Part shown: one piece after another, positions 55,529 through 63,736 of the stretch
Layout of the letters: every line of letters starts with the position of its first letter
Position numbering within the stretch: the first letter of the stretch is position 1
Assembly (NCBI RefSeq): GCF_947504215.1
Contig: NZ_CANNGO010000004.1
Location: 1-64,000, forward strand
Origin: an uncultured Ruegeria sp.
Lineage (GTDB): Bacteria; Pseudomonadota; Alphaproteobacteria; Rhodobacterales; Rhodobacteraceae
Reading direction: 5' to 3'
DNA length: 64,000 nt
Notes under the pieces: generated by a model
The model's database searches: none
Told to the model about the DNA's origin: nothing
Seen by the model: only the letters and a program-made list of their open reading frames with translations
Program-made: the position numbers and the translations under genes

Positions 55529-56086
55529 ATGTTCACGCGTCGCGTATTTCTTGCGTCAACGGCCGCCGCCAGCTTAATACCTGGCCTCGCTGCGGCGAAA
55601 AAAGCGGTGGAATATGACCCGGCACCGCAATTTGTCCGGGTCAAAAAGCAGTTCCTGCCAGGTCAGCTACTGGTCGTTCCGCGCTCGTTTTATCTTTATT
55701 TCGTTACAGAACCCCGTAAGGCGATCCGTTATGGGTGCGGCGTCGGCAAAGCCGGGCTGGAATTCACCGGCACAGCGACAATCGATGTAAAAAAAGAATG
55801 GCCGACCTGGCGACCTACGAATGAAATGATCGAACGCGACCCGGTCGCTTACGCGAAATTCAAGGACAACGACTATGTTCAGCCCGGAGGCAATGGCAAC
55901 CCTTTGGGCGCCCGGGCATTGTATTTGTTCCAAAACGGGGTCGATACCTATTTTCGCATTCACGGAACAACTCAGCCGCAGACAATCGGACGGGCTGCGT
56001 CCAACGGATGCATTCGGATGCTGAACGAGCATGTCGTCGATCTATACAACAGGGTTCCCATCGGAACGGTTGTCACTGTCGTCTGA
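55529..56086 (+). CDS. L,D-transpeptidase (YkuD family)
   Basis: A 185-residue exported enzyme. The N-terminus MFTRRVFLASTAAASLIPGLAAA is a Tat-like signal (twin arginine). The catalytic signature HGTTQPQTIGRAASNGCIR places His145 and the nucleophile Cys161. It forms 3-3 peptidoglycan cross-links or attaches protein to peptidoglycan in the periplasm. ATG 55529 has GAGGA 6 bases upstream, and a GTG at 55517 is rejected. Confidence 0.92.
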   Translation: MFTRRVFLASTAAASLIPGLAAAKKAVEYDPAPQFVRVKKQFLPGQLLVVPRSFYLYFVTEPRKAIRYGCGVGKAGLEFTGTATIDVKKEWPTWRPTNEMIERDPVAYAKFKDNDYVQPGGNGNPLGARALYLFQNGVDTYFRIHGTTQPQTIGRAASNGCIRMLNEHVVDLYNRVPIGTVVTVV

Positions 56087-56094
56087 CCGCATCG

Positions 56095-56709
56095 TCAGGG
56101 TGCGGTCCAATCCACATCTGTTGCCTGCTCGATGTGCAGCAATCCATTTGGCCAGGGTTGCGCCAATTCCTTAGCTTGCTCTTCGGGCGCGGTGAGCCAT
56201 AGCTGCACCCCTGCCAAATCCAGTAACACGCCCATTCGGTGGTGGATCGGCTCTAAATCGGCATTTGGTTCGCATGTCACCGCCGCGAACTGGTCAACAT
56301 GCAGGCCACCGGGCGCCTGCCACCGATCAGTGATCGCGGCAAAAAACAACGGTGCCCCATCCTTTGAAGCAATGCGCCACGCCGTTTTTCGGCGCTTTTC
56401 TCCGGTCCACTCATACCAGCCATCCACCGGGACAACTGCCCGACCGACCCCTTCGAACGCGGCTTTGTCAAATACAGTTTCTGACCGCGCGTTGATGATG
56501 GTTTCCATGACTGGTCGTCCGCGAGCATTGACACGCCCCACCGGGATCATGCCCCACCGCATGGACACCAACCCGCGGGTGGTCAGCACAACCATTTCCT
56601 GCCCCGGCTGAATGTTACTACGGGCTGACTGGCCCGGGGCTGTATTCGAAACACCCAGAACCGTCGCGATCTCGGTCATTGGCCGTGTCAGAAAATACCG
56701 CCCGGGCAT
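56095..56709 (-). CDS. SRAP/YedK (HMCES) family protein lacking Cys2
   Basis: A 204-residue member of the SOS-response-associated peptidase family that shields abasic sites. The family residues Asn (INARSE, Asn73), Glu (GWYEW, Glu100) and His (IHHRMG, His156/157) are present. However, the protein begins MPGRYF where the family has MCGRF: the catalytic Cys2 is Pro, so the usual thiazolidine cross-link to abasic DNA should not form. The upstream bases (GAGTGAGCA-ATG-CCC) give no alternative start with Cys. Function may be altered or lost. Confidence 0.85.
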   Translation of the reverse strand: MPGRYFLTRPMTEIATVLGVSNTAPGQSARSNIQPGQEMVVLTTRGLVSMRWGMIPVGRVNARGRPVMETIINARSETVFDKAAFEGVGRAVVPVDGWYEWTGEKRRKTAWRIASKDGAPLFFAAITDRWQAPGGLHVDQFAAVTCEPNADLEPIHHRMGVLLDLAGVQLWLTAPEEQAKELAQPWPNGLLHIEQATDVDWTAP

Positions 56710-56712
56710 TGC

Positions 56713-57354
56713 TCACTCCTGTTCGGCAACCTCGTTGGCAAGATCCAATACGAAGGGCCCAAGCGTTTCGACAATCTGAGAGACCCCTTTGGCATTGGGG
56801 TGAATGCCGTCCGCCTGCATGAACTGACCAACCGCGCTCGGATCTCCGTCCGCGGCCAAGCCGTCAAAAAAGCTGTTCGCGTATTGGGTTTGATATGCCT
56901 GCGCCAACTCCGGATACATGGCATCAAAACTTTGCTTGTACTCGGCACCGTAGTTTCCTGGCGCCTGCATCCCAACCAGCAAAACTCCAACATCCTCAGC
57001 CTGCGCCACCTTCAGAATGGTTTCGAGATTGCCTCGTGACACCTCTGGGTCGATGCCCCGCAACAGATCATTGCCACCCAGCGCGACGATCATCCCGTCC
57101 ACATCGGGTGTCAGTGTCCATTCAACACGCGACGCGCCCCCCGCCGTCGTGTCGCCCGATACGCCAGCGTTGATCACACGGATCTCTGCGCCCTGCTCTT
57201 GCAGCCAACGTTCGAGTTGAGGGACAAATCCATCCTCCTCAATCAGCCCATAGCCTTGCGTCAGGGAATCTCCTAAAGCGGCGATCACAACAGGCTCGGC
57301 TGTGGCCATAAAACCGCAGCACATAAACAGCCCGGACATCAAAGCCTTGCGCAA
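56713..57354 (-). CDS. tesA: Arylesterase / TesA-like SGNH hydrolase
   Basis: A 213-residue secreted esterase. Block I is ALGDSLTQGYGL (nucleophile Ser), block II INAGVSGDT, block III VIVALGGNDLL-like GMIVALGGNDLLRG, and block V DGIHPNAKG (Asp/His). The start is probably TTG at 57354, giving the signal peptide MRKALMSGLFMCCGFMATA with GGAG 11 bases upstream; ATG at 57339 is an alternative. It is divergent from the ybbA/ybbP-like pair, the same neighbourhood as tesA in E. coli. Confidence 0.9.
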   Translation of the reverse strand: MRKALMSGLFMCCGFMATAEPVVIAALGDSLTQGYGLIEEDGFVPQLERWLQEQGAEIRVINAGVSGDTTAGGASRVEWTLTPDVDGMIVALGGNDLLRGIDPEVSRGNLETILKVAQAEDVGVLLVGMQAPGNYGAEYKQSFDAMYPELAQAYQTQYANSFFDGLAADGDPSAVGQFMQADGIHPNAKGVSQIVETLGPFVLDLANEVAEQE

Positions 57355-57404
57355 TTCTATAACTGCTCCATATCCCAAATAATTGCTCCCCTTTGGAAAG
57401 ACCC

Positions 57405-58100
57405 ATGGCAACATCAGCTCTTGAACTCCAAAATGCCGCATTGTCGCTGGAAGGCAATGCCGGTCGCGTGAATATTCTGCATGACGTTAGCTTGTCTGTT
57501 GTACAGGGCGAAACACTTGGATTAGTCGGACCATCCGGTTCCGGCAAATCCTCGTTGCTGATGCTGATGGGCGGATTAGAACAAGCCACCGGCGGCAGCG
57601 TGATTGCTTTGGGTAAAGATCTGACTGGCATGGACGAAGATACATTGGCCCGGTTTCGGCGCGACTCCATGGGTGTTGTGTTCCAAAACTTCCACCTGAT
57701 CCCTACGATGACGGCTCTGGAAAATGTGGCTACCCCGCTGGAACTGGCGGGCCACAGCGATGCATTCGCCCGCGCCGAGGCCGAGTTGGAAGCCGTAGGA
57801 CTGTCGCATCGGCGCGATCACTACCCCGCCCAACTTTCGGGTGGCGAGCAGCAGCGCGTTGCATTGGCGCGGGCATCCGCCCCGCGTCCACAAATCCTTT
57901 TGGCCGATGAACCCACTGGAAACCTAGACGAAACAAATGGTGCTGCCATCGTCGATCTCCTGTTCGGGCTGCGCGACAAACATGGGGCCACCTTGGTGCT
58001 GGTTACACATAGCCATACGCTTGCCGAAAGATGTGACCGCGTTGTTCGATTGAGAGACGGCAGAGTCGAAGAGAAGGCCAAGCAAGAGGCAGCAGAATGA
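57405..58100 (+). CDS. ABC transporter ATP-binding protein (YbbA/LolD-like)
   Basis: A 231-residue ATPase: Walker A GPSGSGKS, Q-loop FQNFHLIPTMTALENV, signature LSGGEQQRVALARA, Walker B ILLADEPTGNLD. It belongs to the MacB/LolD group that works with FtsX-like permeases. Its stop overlaps the permease start by 4 bases. ATG 57405 is preferred to an in-frame TTG at 57393. Confidence 0.92.
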   Translation: MATSALELQNAALSLEGNAGRVNILHDVSLSVVQGETLGLVGPSGSGKSSLLMLMGGLEQATGGSVIALGKDLTGMDEDTLARFRRDSMGVVFQNFHLIPTMTALENVATPLELAGHSDAFARAEAELEAVGLSHRRDHYPAQLSGGEQQRVALARASAPRPQILLADEPTGNLDETNGAAIVDLLFGLRDKHGATLVLVTHSHTLAERCDRVVRLRDGRVEEKAKQEAAE

Positions 58101-60625
58101 GCATGCGGCTGGCCGGGCGACTAGCCCGACGCGAGCTACGAGGCGGCCTGCGTGGTTTTCGCATCTTTCTGGCCTGTCTGGCCCTCGGTGTTGCTGCGAT
58201 TGCGGCCGTCGGTTCGGTTCGACACGCAATTCAGGCGGGTCTGACGCAAGAAGGGGCGGCACTGCTCGGCGGCGATGCCCAGCTGGAATTCACCTACCGT
58301 TTTGCCAACGACGAAGAACGCGCCTGGATGGACCAGTCTGCACAAGAGGTTTCCGAGGTTGTCGATTTCCGTTCCATGGCGGTGGCACCACGCGATGCAG
58401 GACCTGAGCGAGCGCTGACACAGGTAAAATCCGTAGATGATGCCTATCCTTTGCTGGGATCTGTGTTGTTAAAGCCTGACATCCCGTTGGCAACAGCATT
58501 GGATGGCTCCGCTAAGCTACCGGGCGCAGTCATGGATCCGGCACTGATAGATCGCCTCGGCCTTTCGGTCGGGGACCTTTTCGCGTTGGGCACGCAGGAT
58601 TTTGTGCTCATGGCCTCGTTAGAGACGGAACCGGACGGTGCAGCAGATGGCTTTGGATTGGGTCCAAGAACATTGGTGCGCACTGAAGACCTGCGTACCT
58701 CGGGCCTGCTAGAGCCCGGCACTTTGTTTTCGACAAAATACCGACTGGATCTGCCGTCTGATATCGCCTTGGCGGATCTCTCAATCGAAGCTGACCAGAC
58801 CTTTGACGGCACTGGTATGCGATGGACCGATGCGCGCAACGGTGCGCCGGGCATTTCCGAATTCGTCGCGCGGCTCAGTTCGTTTCTGGTGTTGGTCGGA
58901 TTGTCAGGGCTGGCCGTTGGCGGCATCGGCGTTTCTGCAGCTGTCCGGGCCTATCTGTCCCAGAAGACCGAAACAATCGCCACTTTGCGCACATTGGGGG
59001 CCGACCGGGCAACTATTTTCCAAACCTACATGATCCAGATCGGTTTGTTGTCTGGGATCGGCATCGTGATTGGTGTGTCTCTGGGCGGGTTGGTACCCAT
59101 GTTGATGGCGCCTGTTATCGAAAGCCGCCTGCCCATTCCCGCCGTCTTTTCACTTTATCCGCAACCCCTGGCCGAAGCTGCCTTGTATGGGTTCTTAACG
59201 GCATTTTTGTTCACACTCTGGCCCCTCGCCCGCACCGAAGAAGTGCGAGCCGCCACGCTGTTTCGCGATGCTTTGACATCCGCCAACCGTGTTCCGCGGG
59301 CGATCTACGTGCTGGCAACTGCGCTGGGTCTCGCCTTGCTGATCGCCTCTGCGTCCTGGTTTAGCGGGTCCACATGGCTCACACTTTGGACCAGCGGCGG
59401 TCTGGTAGGCGCTCTGCTGTTACTGTCTCTGTCCGCGTTCGCGATCCGCTGGATAGCGCGCACCGGGGCGCCCTTGGCGCGTGGTCGGCCGGCCCTTCGC
59501 TGGGCGTTGTCCGCGATTTCCGACCCGCGAGAAGGCGCAGGTTCCGTTGTTCTGTCGCTGGGTCTCGGGCTATCAGTTCTCGCTGCGGTGGGGCAAATCG
59601 ATGGCACCTTACGCAATGCCATTTCGGGAAACCTCCCGGATGTCGCGCCCTCGTATTTCTTCGTCGACATCCAAAAGGATCAAATGCCAGGATTTAACGA
59701 GCGCCTTGAAAACGACCCGGATGTTAGCCGGATCGAAAGTGCGCCAATGCTGCGCGGCATCCTTTCACAGATCAACGGACGCCCTGCACGAGAAGTGGCC
59801 GGAGATCACTGGGTGGTAGAGGGCGATCGTGGTCTCACCTATTCCATTCAACCACCCGAGAACGCACGGATCACCGCCGGCGAATGGTGGTCCGAAGACT
59901 ATTCCGGCACGCCGCAAGTCAGCTTTGCCGCTGAAGAAGGTGAAGAAATGGGATTGAAGCTTGGGGACGAACTGACAATCAACATTCTGGGGCGCGATAT
60001 CGTAGCCGAATTGACCTCGTTCCGCGAGGTTGATTTTTCGACCGCAGGTATGGGGTTCATCATGTCGATGAATCCGTCCGCACTGGCAGGCGCACCCCAC
60101 AGCTTCATTGCGACGGTGTATGCCGAGGAACAGGCTGAAGCCGCAATATTGCGAGACCTGGCGGACCAATACCCCAACATCACAGCCATTCGGGTCCGGG
60201 ATGCGATTGATCGCGTGTCCGGTCTGTTGGCCGGGCTGGCCGCTGCGACCTCGTACGGAGCTGGTGTTTCATTGCTTACAGGTTTCCTGGTTCTGATCGG
60301 AGCCGCAGCAGCAGGGGAGCCCGCGCGAAGATATGAAGCCGCTGTTCTGAAAACGCTTGGTGCTGACCGGCCCAGGATTCTGTTTAGCTTTGCCCTGCGC
60401 GCCATCCTCCTAGGGGCTGCGGCCGGCTGCGTCGCCTTACTCACTGGCATCCTAGGTGGCTGGGCCGTTGCCACTTACATTTTCGACACAAGTTTCTCGA
60501 TCATTTGGTCATCGGCTTTGGGCATCGTGTTCGCGGGGATTATCGTCACTCTGGGCGCAGGTCTTGCGTTTGCGCTGCGTCCCCTCTCCGTGCGGCCCGC
60601 TCGCATCCTACGTGCCAGCGATTGA
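58097..60625 (+). CDS. ABC transporter permease (YbbP-like, two FtsX domains)
   Basis: An 842-residue inner-membrane protein with one N-terminal helix (LACLALGVAAIAAVGSVRHA), a large periplasmic part, and two FtsX modules. The first is centred on LVLVGLSGLAVGGIGVSAAV ... TIATLRTLGADRATIFQTYMIQIGLL, the second at the C-terminus (AAVLKTLGADRPRILFSFALRAILLG). Together with the ATPase it resembles E. coli YbbAP, thought to act on membrane lipids or hydrophobic compounds. The tesA-like esterase is divergent beside it. Confidence 0.92.
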   Translation: MSMRLAGRLARRELRGGLRGFRIFLACLALGVAAIAAVGSVRHAIQAGLTQEGAALLGGDAQLEFTYRFANDEERAWMDQSAQEVSEVVDFRSMAVAPRDAGPERALTQVKSVDDAYPLLGSVLLKPDIPLATALDGSAKLPGAVMDPALIDRLGLSVGDLFALGTQDFVLMASLETEPDGAADGFGLGPRTLVRTEDLRTSGLLEPGTLFSTKYRLDLPSDIALADLSIEADQTFDGTGMRWTDARNGAPGISEFVARLSSFLVLVGLSGLAVGGIGVSAAVRAYLSQKTETIATLRTLGADRATIFQTYMIQIGLLSGIGIVIGVSLGGLVPMLMAPVIESRLPIPAVFSLYPQPLAEAALYGFLTAFLFTLWPLARTEEVRAATLFRDALTSANRVPRAIYVLATALGLALLIASASWFSGSTWLTLWTSGGLVGALLLLSLSAFAIRWIARTGAPLARGRPALRWALSAISDPREGAGSVVLSLGLGLSVLAAVGQIDGTLRNAISGNLPDVAPSYFFVDIQKDQMPGFNERLENDPDVSRIESAPMLRGILSQINGRPAREVAGDHWVVEGDRGLTYSIQPPENARITAGEWWSEDYSGTPQVSFAAEEGEEMGLKLGDELTINILGRDIVAELTSFREVDFSTAGMGFIMSMNPSALAGAPHSFIATVYAEEQAEAAILRDLADQYPNITAIRVRDAIDRVSGLLAGLAAATSYGAGVSLLTGFLVLIGAAAAGEPARRYEAAVLKTLGADRPRILFSFALRAILLGAAAGCVALLTGILGGWAVATYIFDTSFSIIWSSALGIVFAGIIVTLGAGLAFALRPLSVRPARILRASD

Positions 60626-60627
60626 TG

Positions 60628-61074
60628 TCAGCGTCCGCAAGCAACGGGCTGCAGAATTCTCAGCAAGGGGTCATTGTTACACACCAACGCGTCCAACGTG
60701 ATATCATCTAACGAAGCATAAAACACCTCTGCAGCATCCTGCAGCGCCACGCGCAGACGACAAGCCTCGGTCAATGGGCAGGAGTTGTCCGCATCGGCAA
60801 AGCACTCGACAATCGGCAAAGATCCTTCAACGTCCCGAAAAACCGCACCGATACGGATCTCGTCCGCTGGGCGCGCCAGTGACATTCCGCCTTTGCGACC
60901 GCGTTGCGTGCTCAGATAGTCCAGTTGGCTCAATTGATTGATCACCTGTGCCAGATGATTTTCCGAGATGTTGCACGCTTCGGCAATCTCAGCTTTCGTC
61001 ACCAGCCGGTCCAGATGCGCTGCACAATACATCAGCAGACGTACAGCTATATTCGTCCGTTTGGTAATCCGCAT
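60628..61074 (-). CDS. nsrR: Rrf2-family regulator, NsrR-like
   Basis: A 148-residue DNA-binding protein. The winged helix starts MRITKRTNIAVRLLMYCAAH with ISENHLAQVINQLSQLDYLSTQRGRKGG (recognition helix and wing). Three cysteines, Cys91, Cys99 and Cys105 in VECFADADNSCPLTEAC, would hold an Fe-S cluster that senses nitric oxide, as in NsrR. GGGAGG lies before the ATG at 61074; an upstream frame to 61137 is unlikely. A palindrome and an FNR-like box lie between it and the next gene. IscR or RirA are less likely because of the cysteine spacing. Confidence 0.82.
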   Translation of the reverse strand: MRITKRTNIAVRLLMYCAAHLDRLVTKAEIAEACNISENHLAQVINQLSQLDYLSTQRGRKGGMSLARPADEIRIGAVFRDVEGSLPIVECFADADNSCPLTEACRLRVALQDAAEVFYASLDDITLDALVCNNDPLLRILQPVACGR

Positions 61075-61095
61075 ATTGGCCTCCCTACATTCTTG

Positions 61096-61115
61096 ATGCA
61101 GCAACATTGCATGTT
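61096..61115. promoter_or_regulatory. Palindromic site in the nsrR promoter
   Basis: Two overlapping dyads: ATGCA-N7-TGCAT (61096-61112) and AACAT-TGC-ATGTT (61103-61115). They lie 22-41 bases upstream of the nsrR ATG, where an Rrf2 repressor could control its own gene. Which, if either, is bound is unknown. Confidence 0.45.
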
Positions 61116-61130
61116 CGGTCAAAAAGCGGT

Positions 61131-61144
61131 TTGACATACATCAA
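61131..61144. promoter_or_regulatory. FNR/FnrL-like box
   Basis: TTGAC-ATAC-ATCAA differs at one base from the FNR consensus TTGAT-N4-ATCAA. Its centre is about 63 bases upstream of the nsrR ATG, a workable activator distance for nsrR, but only about 30 bases from the plus-strand gene. Confidence 0.5.
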
Positions 61145-61167
61145 TCTTGTAAAAGGACACCGCCCAA

Positions 61168-61737
61168 ATGGCTGACCCCTATTTCTTTGGCTATGGCAGC
61201 CTCGTGAACCTGGCCACGCATGATTTTCCGGATCCCCGGCCTGCAACACTGAAGGGTTGGCGTCGTGTATGGCGCCACACTGACATGCGTCCAGTGGCTT
61301 TCCTGACCGCGATCCCGGATGCGGCTTCCGAGATCGAGGGCATGATTGCCCATGTCCCGGACGATGACTGGGCGGCTTTGGATGAACGCGAATGGGCTTA
61401 TAACCGTGTTCCGGCAACGCAGTCCATATCGCACCCGCTGACACGCGATGTTGACATCGCTGTCTACGCGGTACCAAAAGATCGTGAAAACGATGCACCA
61501 AACCATCATCCGCTGTTGCTGAGCTATATTGACGTCGTCGTACAAGGATATTTGCGCGCTTTTGGTTCGGACGGCGCTGACCGGTTCTTTGCCACGACGG
61601 ACGGATGGGAAGCCCCGGTCTTGAACGACCGTGCCGAGCCACGCTACCCGCGCCATCAACAGCTGAAACGCGTCGAAACCGATTTTGTAGACAGCCGACT
61701 ACAGCGCGTTTCCGCAAAGATTGTGCAACCCGCATAA
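61168..61737 (+). CDS. Gamma-glutamylcyclotransferase-family protein
   Basis: A 189-residue protein with the GGCT fold: the substrate loop YFFGYGSLVN (YGSL at 9-12) at the N-terminus, GWRRVWRHTDMRPVAFLTAIPDAASEIEGMIAHV, and LDEREWAYNRV, whose Glu is a candidate catalytic acid. Family members form 5-oxoproline from gamma-glutamyl compounds, notably glutathione, which would supply the PxpABC enzyme at the other end of the window; the family is broad, so this link is speculative. It is divergent from nsrR. Confidence 0.8.
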   Translation: MADPYFFGYGSLVNLATHDFPDPRPATLKGWRRVWRHTDMRPVAFLTAIPDAASEIEGMIAHVPDDDWAALDEREWAYNRVPATQSISHPLTRDVDIAVYAVPKDRENDAPNHHPLLLSYIDVVVQGYLRAFGSDGADRFFATTDGWEAPVLNDRAEPRYPRHQQLKRVETDFVDSRLQRVSAKIVQPA

Positions 61738-61740
61738 ACC

Positions 61741-61766
61741 GAAAAAGACCGGGCTTTGCAGCCCGG
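61741..61766 (-). terminator. Rho-independent terminator of gltX
   Basis: CCGGGCT (61749-61755) and AGCCCGG (61760-61766) form a perfect 7-bp stem with loop TTGC. On the minus strand it is followed by TCTTTTTC. It serves gltX (minus strand) and lies just behind the convergent cyclotransferase-like gene. Confidence 0.8.
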
Positions 61767-61798
61767 CTTAATGTTCAATTCTACGGTTTAATCTAAGC

Positions 61799-63124
61799 TT
61801 ACCCGCGCGCCCGGATCACCTGCAGCAACGGTAACAAAGTCGCCATCTCTGGGCCTCGTTCCATGCCGGTCAACGCTTTGCGCAGCGGCATGAACAAGCC
61901 CTTGCCTTTGCGCCCAGTCGCTTCTTTCACCGCTTGGGTCCAAACAGCCCAGGTGTCACCATCGAAAGGCCCTTCGGGCAAAAGCGCTATGGCTTCGGCG
62001 ATAAAGTCGCTGTCCTCATCAGCGATCATAGGTTCTGCACCGTCCCGGCACAATTCCCACCAGCCCTTGAGGTCGCTCAGAGTGGTGATATTCTCGCGTG
62101 CCATTGCCCAAAACGGCTCGGCCAGATCCGCAGGAACACCAGCGCCGGCAACTGCGTCCTTGACGTCAGACAACGGTAGCGACTGCAGGTGCTTTGCGGT
62201 CAGCGGGAAAAGGTCTTGAACGTCGAATTTGGTTGGTGCCGATCCAAATCGTGCGACGTCGAACCCGTCGATCAATTCAGCCATATCGGACCGCAGCTCG
62301 ACTGGATCGGACGAGCCCAGACGCGCCATCAGACTCAACAAAGCCATCGGCTGCACACCTTGTTCGCGCAGGTCACGCAAAGCCAGCGTGCCTAGCCGTT
62401 TCGACAACGCCTCACCCTGCGGACCGGTCAGCAGCGAGTGGTGGGCAAAGCGCGGGCAATGTCCGCCAAGTGCCTTGATGATCTGAATCTGTGTCGCGGT
62501 GTTGGTCACATGGTCCGAGCCGCGCACCACATCCGTCACGCCCATTTCGGTATCATCCACCACCGAAGCAATCGTATAGAGAACCTGACCGTCCCCGCGG
62601 ATCAGAACCGGATCGGACACCGACGCGGCATCGATCGAGATGTCGCCCAGAATGCCGTCATTCCATTCAATCCGTTCGTGATCCAGTTTGAAGCGCCACA
62701 CGCCGTTGCCCCGCTCGGCCCGCAGCGACTCTTTTTGGGCATCCGACAGGTTCAGAGCGGCGCGATCATAAACCGGCGGCTTACCCATGTTCAGCTGCTT
62801 CTTGCGCTTCAGGTCCAGTTCGGTGGGCGTCTCAAACGCCTCGTAGAAGCGACCCATCTGGCGCAGCTTGTCAGCGGCTTCTGCATAACGGTCCAGACGT
62901 TCCGACTGACGCTCGACCCGATCCCAGTGCAAGCCCAACCATTCCATGTCCTGCTTGATGGCATCGACATATTCTTCTTTCGACCGCTCTGGATCGGTGT
63001 CGTCGATGCGCAGGATGAATGTACCACCTGCCTTTCGGGCGATCAGGTAATTCATCAGGGCGGTGCGCAGGTTGCCCACATGGATGTAACCGGTGGGTGA
63101 CGGGGCAAAACGGGTGGTGGTCAT
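61799..63124 (-). CDS. gltX: Glutamyl-tRNA synthetase
   Basis: A 441-residue class I synthetase. APSPTGYIHVGNLRTALMN carries the HIGH-type motif (HVGN) and EALSKRLG the KMSKS-type loop; DDTDPERSKEEY and WGLHWDRVERQSER are conserved. The C-terminal anticodon-binding helical part is shorter than in E. coli. Alphaproteobacteria often have two GltX proteins, one of which also charges tRNA-Gln; which one this is cannot be told. GGAGA precedes the ATG. Confidence 0.93.
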   Translation of the reverse strand: MTTTRFAPSPTGYIHVGNLRTALMNYLIARKAGGTFILRIDDTDPERSKEEYVDAIKQDMEWLGLHWDRVERQSERLDRYAEAADKLRQMGRFYEAFETPTELDLKRKKQLNMGKPPVYDRAALNLSDAQKESLRAERGNGVWRFKLDHERIEWNDGILGDISIDAASVSDPVLIRGDGQVLYTIASVVDDTEMGVTDVVRGSDHVTNTATQIQIIKALGGHCPRFAHHSLLTGPQGEALSKRLGTLALRDLREQGVQPMALLSLMARLGSSDPVELRSDMAELIDGFDVARFGSAPTKFDVQDLFPLTAKHLQSLPLSDVKDAVAGAGVPADLAEPFWAMARENITTLSDLKGWWELCRDGAEPMIADEDSDFIAEAIALLPEGPFDGDTWAVWTQAVKEATGRKGKGLFMPLRKALTGMERGPEMATLLPLLQVIRARG

Positions 63125-63184
63125 CGGAGTCTCCTGTTGGCGCGGCTCTTGTCACATGGACATGGTTTTGTCCAGCCGAAGCCG

Positions 63185-63619
63185 TCAGGTCGGCTCAACC
63201 GACCACTTCTGCGCCAAATCCTCCAACCCGGCCCGGATCAGCTCGGACAGGACGTCAAGATCGATATCTGCCAGTTTGTTTACATACAGGCATGACTTGC
63301 CGTGTTTGTGCTTTCCCAACCTCGACAGGATATGACTGAAGTCGGCATAGCCCGGCATGATATAGATGGAATGCGCAGCCTTGCGCGGAGAGAACCCAGT
63401 GGCGAGATGCACCCCCTCGCGCCCGGATTTGTATCTATAGTGATATCGGCCATACCCAACGATTGACGGGCCCCACAAGACCGGCTCAAACCCGGTCGTT
63501 TTGCGGAACAGCGCATCCAGTACTTGCGCATCCTCGGCTTTGGCTTGTGGTTGAACGGCCGACAGAAAGCTGTCGACACTTTGATCCGTTGGCATTGTCT
63601 TGTTCGGAGATTGTACCAT
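63185..63619 (-). CDS. DUF1801 domain-containing protein
   Basis: A 144-residue protein with the DUF1801 (YdhG-like) pattern: TTGFEPVLWGPSIVGYGRYHYRY, FSPRKAAHSIYIMPG and KHKHGKSCLYVNKLADIDLDVLSELI. It is probably cytoplasmic; function unknown. The start is ambiguous among TTG 63625, ATG 63619 and ATG 63595, none with a good ribosome site. It precedes gltX on the same strand. Confidence 0.85.
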   Translation of the reverse strand: MVQSPNKTMPTDQSVDSFLSAVQPQAKAEDAQVLDALFRKTTGFEPVLWGPSIVGYGRYHYRYKSGREGVHLATGFSPRKAAHSIYIMPGYADFSHILSRLGKHKHGKSCLYVNKLADIDLDVLSELIRAGLEDLAQKWSVEPT

Positions 63620-63736
63620 GAACAAAATTTAACACGTAATGTTCATCCAGACAGCCCATGTAATGCGGGTATAATGTGGTCAGGGTCTTACGCTGACCTA
63701 ATTCTTTCCATGGTGCTCAGACAGGGAGAAGTAGAA

